The notes beneath the pieces are model-generated. The model was not told the origin of the DNA. It made no database searches and saw only the letters and a list, made by a program, of their open reading frames with translations. This document shows positions 16,224 through 23,442 of a stretch of 40,354 bases of DNA, in pieces. The first letter of the stretch is position 1. Each line of letters opens with the position of its first letter. The stretch is from Paracoccaceae bacterium (GTDB lineage Bacteria > Pseudomonadota > Alphaproteobacteria > Rhodobacterales > Rhodobacteraceae), in contig JACSRN010000086.1 of assembly GCA_014879735.1 (NCBI GenBank), forward strand, positions 1 to 40,354, read 5' to 3'. The translations under genes and the position numbers were made by a program.

Positions 16224-17492
16224 GTGCGCGTTCTGGGAAAGCTTCTCGCTGTCGTCATCCTGCTGGGCGCGGCCTATGCGGTCTTTGCCTGGACCTGGGG
16301 CGTGCCGCGTGTCGCGGAACATCCGACCCTGACGGACGAAGAGTCTATCGCGCGCGGTAGATATCTGCTGGTCGCCGGGGATTGCATCAGTTGCCATACG
16401 GCACCCGGCGCGGCAACCCTGTCGGGAGGTTTTGAAGTCGCGTCGCCCTTTGGCAATATCGTGGCACCCAATATCACGCCGGCAAAGTCTGGCATCGCCG
16501 GCATGACGTCGGCCCAGTTCTACCAGATCATGGCCTATGGCGCGAACAGCATCTGGCATCCGCTCTATCCCGCGATGCCCTATACCTCGTTCCGGCTGGT
16601 CACGCGCGAGGACAGCGACGCCCTGCATGGCTATCTGATGAGCCTGCCGCCGGTCGAGAACGATGTTCCGCCGACAAGCCTGATGTTTCCGTTCAACATC
16701 CGGCCGGGCGTCTTTGCCTGGAACCTGCTGTTCGCGGATCGCGGAACTTTCGTGCCCGACCCGGCCAAGGACGAGGCCTGGAACCGCGGCGCCTATCTGG
16801 TGAACGGGCTGGGCCATTGTGATGCCTGCCATACACCACGCAACATGCTGATGGGCGAGAAGTCGGGCGAGGCGCTGAAGGGCGGGCGGCAGGGGGCGAT
16901 GATCGCGCCCGACATCACCGCCGACGGGCTGATCGCCCGCGGCTGGACCTTCGATCTGCTGGTCTCCTATTTCACCACCGGCAACGGTCCGCGCGCCTCT
17001 TCCTTCGGCGAAATGGCGCAGGTGATCCGCAACACCACGTCGCAGTTGACGCCCGAGGACCGCGCTGCCATGGCCAGCTATCTGTTCGATGGCAAATCTG
17101 CGCCGGCGGCCGAACCAGCCACGGACATGACGCTCGACGCGGCGGTCGGTGCGGGGTCGGATGGCAAGTCGCTTTATCTCGGCAACTGCGCGCTATGTCA
17201 CAAGGCCACTGGCGAGGGCATCGCGAACACCACGCCGCCACTTGCCGGCAACAGCACGGTCCTGCAGGCCGATGGCCGCAATCTGGTGGTCGTCACGGCC
17301 GATGGGCTTGCGGCGTCGCAGATGGTGCCCGGAACCGGGGTGGCCGCGCTGGGGCCGATGCCGGCCTTTCGCAGCCGCCTGACCCTGGCCGAAATGACCG
17401 CGGTTGCCAATTATGTCCGCACAACCTTTGGCGATGGCACCGTGCCGGAGCTGAGCGAGGAAGAGGTCAAGGCCATTCTCGACGGCAAGTGA
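16224..17492 (+). CDS. Membrane-anchored triheme cytochrome c subunit
   Basis: A 422-residue protein with one N-terminal hydrophobic helix (LLAVVILLGAAYAVFAW) acting as signal/anchor and three CxxCH heme sites: CISCH (54-58), CDACH (199-203) and CALCH (322-326). This is the usual triheme electron-transfer subunit of alcohol and aldehyde dehydrogenases, handing electrons to ubiquinone or the periplasmic cytochrome pool. Candidate distal Met ligands include the AMPY, GEMAQV and GPMPAF segments. The start is a GTG at 16224 with AGGGG 8 bases upstream. Last gene of the three-gene operon; a hairpin follows at 17512. Confidence 0.92.
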   Translation: MRVLGKLLAVVILLGAAYAVFAWTWGVPRVAEHPTLTDEESIARGRYLLVAGDCISCHTAPGAATLSGGFEVASPFGNIVAPNITPAKSGIAGMTSAQFYQIMAYGANSIWHPLYPAMPYTSFRLVTREDSDALHGYLMSLPPVENDVPPTSLMFPFNIRPGVFAWNLLFADRGTFVPDPAKDEAWNRGAYLVNGLGHCDACHTPRNMLMGEKSGEALKGGRQGAMIAPDITADGLIARGWTFDLLVSYFTTGNGPRASSFGEMAQVIRNTTSQLTPEDRAAMASYLFDGKSAPAAEPATDMTLDAAVGAGSDGKSLYLGNCALCHKATGEGIANTTPPLAGNSTVLQADGRNLVVVTADGLAASQMVPGTGVAALGPMPAFRSRLTLAEMTAVANYVRTTFGDGTVPELSEEEVKAILDGK

Positions 17493-17511
17493 ACGGCGGT
17501 GACGGACGCTT

Positions 17512-17550
17512 GGGCGCGCGCTTGCGGTTTTCCGCGCTACGCGCGCACCC
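17512..17550. terminator. GC-rich hairpin between convergent operons
   Basis: Two long, slightly imperfect arms (GGGCGCGCG...GCGG and CCGC...CGCGCGCACCC) surround a TTTT loop, located 20 bases after the cytochrome stop and 42 bases before the MbtH stop. It could end transcription from both sides; there is no flanking T-run. Confidence 0.5.
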
Positions 17551-17591
17551 CGCCATGACCGGCGCCACCGCCCGCCTGCCCCCGGGGGCGG

Positions 17592-17789
17592 TCAGGCCTC
17601 CCCCATGGCCTTGCGCAGCGAAAGCGGGCGCATGTCGACCCAGACCTCGTTGATGTGATCGAGACAGGCCTGCTTGCCGCCGGTGAACCCGGTGGCCGTC
17701 CAGCCCGCCGGCAGATCGCGCCCCGCCGGCCAGATGGAATATTGCTCTTCGTGGTTCATCACGACCTGATAGTCGGTGTCGGCGTTCAT
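17592..17789 (-). CDS. MbtH family protein
   Basis: A 65-residue MbtH-like chaperone with the family signature: NHEEQYSIWPAGRDLPAGW, then GFTGG, then a HINEVWVDMRPLSLR tail. These proteins bind NRPS adenylation domains and are needed for solubility or full activity of many of them. The ATG at 17789 has AAGGAG 7 bases upstream inside the end of the amidase gene, and overlaps the amidase stop by 4 bases (ATGA). It is the last gene of the NRPS operon. Its presence suggests that at least one adenylation domain of synthetases A-C depends on it. Confidence 0.95.
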   Translation of the reverse strand: MNADTDYQVVMNHEEQYSIWPAGRDLPAGWTATGFTGGKQACLDHINEVWVDMRPLSLRKAMGEA

Positions 17790-19174
17790 TCCGGGCTCCT
17801 TGCGGTTTGAAATAGGGTGAAGCGGTTTTGCCATTGCCGCCAGAGTGGCGGGCGATGCCGGTCGAAGATGGCCTCGATCCCGATGGCCAGGGCAAGCAGA
17901 TCGGCCTCGCCCCCGCGACGGCCAATGATCTGCAGCCCGACCGGAAGACCGTCGATCAGATCGACCGGCAGGACAACCACGGGATGGCCCGAAAGCGAGA
18001 AGGGCGTGGTGAAGCCAAGGCCGGCCTCCTGGTAGGGCAGGCGATGCGGCCCGGCGGGAATGCGGCGCGTTGCCAACGGATTGCGCGGCGGCGGCAGATG
18101 CGCGAACGCCGTCACGGCAGTGACCGGGCAGACCAGCGCATCGAAATGTTCGAGATGGCGGTCGATGCTGGCAATGGTCGCGGCGCGCGCCGCCACCGCG
18201 GGGGCGGCCGGTTTGCCCGCAAGGCCGCGCAGCATGGCGCGGCGCAGGGGACGCCCGCGCGCCGCCAGCGCCAGAAGGCGCAGCGCGGGCCGCTGCCAGG
18301 CGCGCAGATGCGGCGCCGACGCAGCCATCAGCAGGGTGCCATAGGCCTGCCATGCGGCCGGAAAGTCGAGCGACGCCGCCGCGCTGTGATGACCTGCAGC
18401 CGCAAGCCAGTCGAGCGCCCGGCACAACGCCTGCGCGGTGCGGGGACAAAGCGGCAGGTCTGCCCCGGTGATCTGACCCAGATGCAGCCTCGCGGCCTTG
18501 GCCGGCGGCACGGCAGCGCCGGTCAGCGCAGCATGGGCGGCGGCAAGATCGGTACAGTCGCGGGCGATGAAACCGCCGGACTGGAAGGGCGGCGGCGGCC
18601 CGTCGCCCAGTGGCGGGACATGTCCGGTCATGTCAAAGACTTCGGGCCCGGCCTTCAGCGCGGCCACGCCACAGAAGGCCGCCGGGATCCGCAGCGAACC
18701 GGCCAGATCGCTGCCAAGATCAAGCCGCGAAAGACCGGCAACAACGGCCGCGGCCCCGCCGCCGCCGCTGCCGCCCGGGGTGCGGTCGCCGTCCCATGGG
18801 TTCAGCGCGGTGCCGAAGACCGGGCTGATCGTCTGGATGTCGCCACAAAGCTGGGCGAGGTTGGTCTTGCCAAGGATCACCGCCCCCGTCCGGCGCAGTT
18901 GCGCGACCAGTGCGGCATCGCGGTCGGGCACATGATCCGACAGCGGCGGGTGACTGGCGGTGCTGCGCAGGCCCGCGGTCGCAAAACTGTCCTTCACCGT
19001 CACCGGCACCCCGAACAGCGGGCCGTCCGCCCCCGCGGTATCCAGCGGCGCGGCCGTGACCAGTGCTGCAAGCTGCGCAAGCACCACCTGCCGGGCCGCC
19101 ATGGGGCGGGCATGCAGCAGCCGGTCCCCGGCGGCACGGGCCGATGCGGCGAGCTGCGCAAGACTGTCGCTCAT
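17786..19174 (-). CDS. Amidase (amidase-signature family) in the NRPS operon
   Basis: A 462-residue amidase-signature enzyme. The Ser-cisSer-Lys triad is complete: Lys61 in VTVKDSF, Ser136 in PGGSGGGG and nucleophile Ser160 in GSDLAGSLRIPA; the 24-residue gap between the two serines equals that in well-studied members. No signal peptide or N-terminal helix, so cytoplasmic. It is coupled by 4-base overlaps to the type II thioesterase before it and MbtH after it, so it belongs to the biosynthetic pathway. It could hydrolyse an amide in the product or precursor, or, like the colibactin amidase ClbL, form a bond between two chains. Sequence cannot decide between these. Confidence 0.9.
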   Translation of the reverse strand: MSDSLAQLAASARAAGDRLLHARPMAARQVVLAQLAALVTAAPLDTAGADGPLFGVPVTVKDSFATAGLRSTASHPPLSDHVPDRDAALVAQLRRTGAVILGKTNLAQLCGDIQTISPVFGTALNPWDGDRTPGGSGGGGAAAVVAGLSRLDLGSDLAGSLRIPAAFCGVAALKAGPEVFDMTGHVPPLGDGPPPPFQSGGFIARDCTDLAAAHAALTGAAVPPAKAARLHLGQITGADLPLCPRTAQALCRALDWLAAAGHHSAAASLDFPAAWQAYGTLLMAASAPHLRAWQRPALRLLALAARGRPLRRAMLRGLAGKPAAPAVAARAATIASIDRHLEHFDALVCPVTAVTAFAHLPPPRNPLATRRIPAGPHRLPYQEAGLGFTTPFSLSGHPVVVLPVDLIDGLPVGLQIIGRRGGEADLLALAIGIEAIFDRHRPPLWRQWQNRFTLFQTARSPE

Positions 19175-19902
19175 GCGCCCAGCTCCCGCAGTCGGGCGGG
19201 AACCGCCAGCCCCGGCTCATGCAGGAAGAAATGCCCGCCGGGGAAAAGATGCATCTCGCCGGGGTGGCTGCTTTCGTCGAACCAGCGCGGCAGGGTCTCC
19301 AGCGGCACTTCGAGGTCATCCTGCGACGCGAAGACGTGAAGCGGCACCGGCAGGCGTGGCATGGTGCGGTAGACATACCCGTTCAGCATTGCAAAATCGG
19401 CGCGCAGCATGGGGGTCAGCAACCGCATCAACTCGTCATTGCCCATGACCTCGGGCGGGGTGCCGCCCAGATCGTTCAGCCGGCTGCGGAAGGCGCTGTC
19501 GTCAAGAAGGTGCAGGTCGTCGCGCTCCAGCGCCCCGGGCCAGCGGCAGCCGGAGACCACCATGAGATCGGGCCGTCGCAGGTGCATCATCGTGCAGATG
19601 CGCAACACTTCGAAGGCGAGAACCGCGCCCATCGAATGGCCGAAGAAGGCGAAATCCGCCGCGCCGGCATTGGCGGTGACGGCCGCAGCAATCTGCAGGG
19701 CGGCGGGGCGCATCTCGGTCAGCGATGGCTCTTTCAACCGCAGGCCGCGCCCCGGCAGGTTCACCACCGACAGCGCGGTGTCGGGTCCCAGCGCCCGGGA
19801 CCAGTCGATGAAGGCGGCGGGATTGCCGCCAAGATAGGGGAAGACATAGAGCCTGCGCCGCGCCTGCGGCTTGGGCACCTCCAGCAACCAGGGCGAAGCC
19901 AT
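19171..19902 (-). CDS. Type II thioesterase (GrsT/RifR-like)
   Basis: A 243-residue alpha/beta hydrolase. It begins with the family's YVFPYLGGNPAAF oxyanion segment, has the nucleophile elbow GHSMG, an acidic residue in FASQDDLEVP and the final His in FPGGHFFLHE, completing the triad. Stand-alone enzymes of this type clear mis-primed or stalled acyl groups from carrier domains. Its ATG shares one base with the stop of the ABC exporter gene (TGATG), and its stop overlaps the amidase start by 4 bases. It is separate from the two integrated thioesterase domains in synthetases B and C. Confidence 0.94.
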   Translation of the reverse strand: MASPWLLEVPKPQARRRLYVFPYLGGNPAAFIDWSRALGPDTALSVVNLPGRGLRLKEPSLTEMRPAALQIAAAVTANAGAADFAFFGHSMGAVLAFEVLRICTMMHLRRPDLMVVSGCRWPGALERDDLHLLDDSAFRSRLNDLGGTPPEVMGNDELMRLLTPMLRADFAMLNGYVYRTMPRLPVPLHVFASQDDLEVPLETLPRWFDESSHPGEMHLFPGGHFFLHEPGLAVPARLRELGA

Positions 19903-21506
19903 CAGGCGGCCTCCTGTTCCGGCTGCACGATCCTGCCATCGACCAGTTTCACCACCCGGTCGGCGCAGCCGAAATAGGCATCGTCATGGGTGATGACGAA
20001 GACCGCCTTGCCGCGTGCCTTCAGCTCGGGCAACAGTTCGGTGTAGAACACCGCCTTGAAGACCGGGTCCTGATCGGCCGCCCATTCGTCGAAAAGATAG
20101 ACCGGGCGGTCTTCGAGATAGGCCGAGACCAGGGCAAGCCGCTTGCGCTGGCCGGTGGACAGGCTGGTGGTGCTGAGACAGCCATCCCGCACCGTGACCT
20201 TGTGCGACATGCGAAAAAGCGCGATGAAATGGCGCGCTTTCGCCTCCATCTCCGGATCGTCGCTGCCCGGAAGCTGTTCGAACAGGTGAAAATCGGAAAA
20301 TACCGCTGAAAAAATCTGGCGATAGCTGGCCTGCATGGCCTCTGTTACCGGCAAGCCATCGACCTCGATCTTACCGCTTTCGGGGCGGTAAAGCCCGCAA
20401 AGCAGCATGGCCAGCGTGGTCTTGCCACTGCCGTTGCCACCCGCGGCGAAGACCACCTCGCCGCGCCGGAGGACGAGGTCGATGGGCCCAAGCGTGAAGA
20501 CGCCATCCTCGGCCTCGGTCATGTAGCTGTGGGTCACGCCGCACAGGACAATACGGTCCTGCAGCTGCAGCGGTGGCGGCAATGCGGCGGCGGGGTCCAG
20601 TTCGGCCTGCAGCTGCTCGATCCGGTCCAGCGCCACGACGGATTGGCGGATGGCCGGCAGGCTGATCATCACCTCACTGACCGGCCGCACGAGATAGAGC
20701 ATGAGAAGTACCGCCGGCAGCATATCGCGCATCGTCACCCCGGGCATGAGGAACAGCACGACGCCGATGACCAGATAGAACAGGCTGTTGCCGATATTGA
20801 CGACCCAGATATAGGACGACATCGCCCCGGCGTATTCGCGCGCCACCCGGGCGGCGGCGGGGCCAATCACCCGGTCGATGTAATGCGCGCCGCGCGGGCC
20901 GTTGAGCTGCAACTCCTTCGCGCCTTCGATCAGGGCGCGCTGCCGGGTATAGAGTTGGTCGATCTCTTCCCGCAGCCGGAAAATTCGGGCAATTGGCCGA
21001 CGCTCGGCCAGTTTGAACAGGCCGGCCCCGATCAGCAGACAGGCAAAGACGGCGACGCAGATCTGCCAATCGACCCAGGCGAGATAGGCGAAACAGCCAA
21101 AGACCAGCAGCAGATTGCCGATCAGGAGCGGCACCAGTTGAACCGCATTCACGAAAGTATCCATGTCGCGGGTCAGGATGGTCAACAGCGGCTGGCGCCC
21201 GATCTGCTGCAGCCGGATCTGGGGCGTGGCCAGCAACCGCCGCGCCAGGGCAAGCCGCATGCCCAGCAGCACCCTTTGCGTCAGCCGGATCAGCCAGACT
21301 TCCGAGAATACCCGCAGCGTGAAATGCATCGCGGCGGCAGCGAAAAAGGCCACCGCCAGCACGGCGCTCCGGCTGTCTGCCTCCAGTGCGCGGCTGATCA
21401 CGATGGCCATGATCGCAGCCCCCGCCCCGCTGGCAAGGCTTGCCAGGACCGACAGCGCGGCCCCGCCGGGCTCGGCCCGGAACAGCGTGACCAGCATGCG
21501 GTTCAT
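19902..21506 (-). CDS. Cyclic peptide export ABC transporter (PvdE/SyrD-like)
   Basis: A 534-residue fused ABC exporter: six hydrophobic helices in the first ~300 residues, then a nucleotide-binding domain with Walker A (GGNGSGKTT), signature LSTGQRKRLAL, Walker B with VYLFDEW and the switch ITHDD. The LSTGQ signature and FDEWAADQDP are characteristic of the PvdE/SyrD/cyclic-peptide transporter group. It acts in the inner membrane and probably exports the peptide or its precursor to the periplasm. The ATG at 21506 overlaps the phosphopantetheinyl transferase stop by 4 bases; longer in-frame starts would run within that gene and give an Arg-rich non-homologous extension. Confidence 0.93.
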   Translation of the reverse strand: MNRMLVTLFRAEPGGAALSVLASLASGAGAAIMAIVISRALEADSRSAVLAVAFFAAAAMHFTLRVFSEVWLIRLTQRVLLGMRLALARRLLATPQIRLQQIGRQPLLTILTRDMDTFVNAVQLVPLLIGNLLLVFGCFAYLAWVDWQICVAVFACLLIGAGLFKLAERRPIARIFRLREEIDQLYTRQRALIEGAKELQLNGPRGAHYIDRVIGPAAARVAREYAGAMSSYIWVVNIGNSLFYLVIGVVLFLMPGVTMRDMLPAVLLMLYLVRPVSEVMISLPAIRQSVVALDRIEQLQAELDPAAALPPPLQLQDRIVLCGVTHSYMTEAEDGVFTLGPIDLVLRRGEVVFAAGGNGSGKTTLAMLLCGLYRPESGKIEVDGLPVTEAMQASYRQIFSAVFSDFHLFEQLPGSDDPEMEAKARHFIALFRMSHKVTVRDGCLSTTSLSTGQRKRLALVSAYLEDRPVYLFDEWAADQDPVFKAVFYTELLPELKARGKAVFVITHDDAYFGCADRVVKLVDGRIVQPEQEAA

Positions 21507-22177
21507 GCCGGGCCCCGGACGCAAAGGGTGGTGCAGCCCTGCGGCCCCAGATGCCAGAACACCGTCTCCCCCTGCCCTGCCCATGCCAGATGCAGCCGGT
21601 CCGGCGCCCAGCCGGCCAGAGTGACCTCGTGAAAGTCGAGCATGCGCCCGGCTTCGGCGGCAATCGCCTTGTAGAAGGCCTCCTTGGCGGAAAAGACCAC
21701 GGTGAGAAAGTGCCCGAAAGCCATGCCCGCGGGTTGTGCCGCAGCATCGCCGGGCGCAAGAATCTCGCGGGCCAGTGCCGGGGCCTCGGTCTCGGGGATC
21801 GGCTGCTCGCAATCGACGCCCAACTGCCGGAAAACCCGCGAGGCTGCGGCCACGGCGCGGCGGTCGTCATGGCTTATCGACCCGGCGATGCCCGGGGGCC
21901 AGACCGGCGCGCGGCCCTGCCGGCCGAGCATTTCCGGCGCGACCAGCCGCCGCAACACATGTGCCGCAGCCAGCCGCCCGGCAAGATATTCGCGCCGTCG
22001 CTTCGGCACGGCGCCGGCCAGATCATCGGGCAATGCGATGTGAAAGGTGCCCTCCGGCCCGATCGTGCAGGCGGACAGCCCGGTGGGGTTGGACGGCAGC
22101 GCGTCAAGCGCCAGCTCTGCCCAGAGCAGGCTGGGCAGCGCGAACGGGCCGGAGGTGGAGATGCCGATGTCGATCAT
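21503..22177 (-). CDS. 4'-phosphopantetheinyl transferase (EntD/Sfp-type)
   Basis: A 224-residue enzyme that attaches the phosphopantetheine arm of CoA to carrier-domain serines, turning apo-synthetases into active ones. Family marks: RRREYLAGRLAAAHVLRRL (CoA phosphate binding), GSISHDD, the Mg-binding pair Asp and Glu in GVDCEQ, and FSAKEAFYKA. It is the EntD-like subgroup, typical of siderophore and peptide clusters. The coding frame overlaps the methyltransferase before and the exporter after by 4 bases each. It presumably serves the seven or so carrier domains of synthetases A-C. Confidence 0.94.
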   Translation of the reverse strand: MIDIGISTSGPFALPSLLWAELALDALPSNPTGLSACTIGPEGTFHIALPDDLAGAVPKRRREYLAGRLAAAHVLRRLVAPEMLGRQGRAPVWPPGIAGSISHDDRRAVAAASRVFRQLGVDCEQPIPETEAPALAREILAPGDAAAQPAGMAFGHFLTVVFSAKEAFYKAIAAEAGRMLDFHEVTLAGWAPDRLHLAWAGQGETVFWHLGPQGCTTLCVRGPA

Positions 22178-23442
22178 GATGCAAGCAGATACGGGAAGGC
22201 CGGGGTCGTAAGCAACTGGCGCAGCCGGGTTATCTCAGCCTCTCCCGGCAACGGGCCAAGATGGGACAATACCTCGGCCATGCTGCGGCTGCCGTCGCAG
22301 GCCTGAAACACGGCGCGCACCTGCGGGTCGGCCGGCACTGCCGGCGCCGGCAGGCGGGTTCTGCGCGGGCTGGATGTGTAGCGGTCATCCGCGCCCAGGA
22401 CATGGATCTGCGTATCGCATTGGGCGGGGCGGAACCGCCGGCCCAGGAAATCGGCATTCACCTCGTCGCGGCTGCGGCGTGCGGGGCCATGGCCAAGATA
22501 GAACCACAGCATCGGTGCGCGCTCCTGCATCAGCAGATTGGCCACCTGCCACCGCGCCAGATCGTCAAGCCGCCCGAAGGCGGTGGCAGCGGTGCCGTAC
22601 AACGGCGGCTCCCATGAAAAATCGCCCGAGATCTTGTCGAACTGATTCAGGCAGGGGTGCAGCAACACCAGACCGGCCCCGCGACATAGCGCGGCAAGGG
22701 TTTCAACGGTATAGCTGAATTCCACCGGCTGCAGCAGTGAATCGGCAACGGCGGGTTCGGGCAGACCCCGTTGCCGGGCCAGAAAATCGGCCATGCTGCC
22801 CGGCAGGGCAAAATCGGCAACCATTTCCAGCGCCATCGGCAGTTCGGCCTCGACCAGCCCGCCACGGCCGTGCGTGCCGGACAGCAGGCGGATCGCTTTC
22901 TGGAACGCGGTGGTCTGAATGCGGTGATAATAGTTGTAGACCATCAGTTCCATCACGCCGCCGGGTTTCAGCGCGCGGGCCAGATGGGCCAGTGGCCGGG
23001 CCGGATCGGCATTGTGATGGATGACGCCGGTGCAGATGATGTGATCAAAGGCTGCAACATGATGCGGCGCGTTCAGGCTGGCCTGCTCCAGCCGCAGATT
23101 GGTCAGCGCCAGATCACGCGCCGAAGCCTCGGCCACGGCCAGCGAGCGTTCCGAAAGATCGGTCCCCAGCACCCGCGCGCCGGGAAAGCGCAGCGCCGTG
23201 ATGACAGCCTGATTGGTGCCGCAGCCGGCCACCCAGATATCGCCGTCCGGCGGCACCGCACGGCCGTCGAAATCGCCCGCCTCCTGGCACAGGAAGCGGG
23301 GGGCGAAGGCCGGGTCGCGATATTGCGTCAGGCTCGGTGCCCGCCAGGGATAGTTGAAGCGGCCATAGAATTCGGCATTGATCCGGTCGATCTCGGCGGC
23401 ATCAAGGTTTTCTGCGGCGTTGAAGGAAAGATAATCTGTCAC
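22174..23442 (-). CDS. SAM-dependent methyltransferase with C-terminal extension
   Basis: A 422-residue protein. Residues about 60-200 form a class I methyltransferase: DIWVAGCGTNQA (motif I), GTDLSERSLAVA (acidic ribose-binding residue), FDHIICTGVIHHNADP (motif IV region) and LKPGGVMELMVY. About 220 further residues follow, including a small helical terminal unit (VRAVFQACDGSRSMAEVLSHL) that I do not recognise. The start is a GTG at 23442 whose GTGA overlaps the stop of synthetase C by 4 bases; longer in-frame starts lie wholly inside synthetase C. It may methylate an N, O or C of the peptide or polyketide portion, or a carrier-bound intermediate. The target is unknown. Confidence 0.85.
   Translation of the reverse strand: MTDYLSFNAAENLDAAEIDRINAEFYGRFNYPWRAPSLTQYRDPAFAPRFLCQEAGDFDGRAVPPDGDIWVAGCGTNQAVITALRFPGARVLGTDLSERSLAVAEASARDLALTNLRLEQASLNAPHHVAAFDHIICTGVIHHNADPARPLAHLARALKPGGVMELMVYNYYHRIQTTAFQKAIRLLSGTHGRGGLVEAELPMALEMVADFALPGSMADFLARQRGLPEPAVADSLLQPVEFSYTVETLAALCRGAGLVLLHPCLNQFDKISGDFSWEPPLYGTAATAFGRLDDLARWQVANLLMQERAPMLWFYLGHGPARRSRDEVNADFLGRRFRPAQCDTQIHVLGADDRYTSSPRRTRLPAPAVPADPQVRAVFQACDGSRSMAEVLSHLGPLPGEAEITRLRQLLTTPAFPYLLAS

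Noticed and set aside
21507-21812. N-terminal extension of the ABC exporter upstream of 21506
   Set aside because: The frame is open, but it lies wholly inside the phosphopantetheinyl transferase gene, is Arg/Gly-rich, and the ATGA overlap gives a normal-length exporter.
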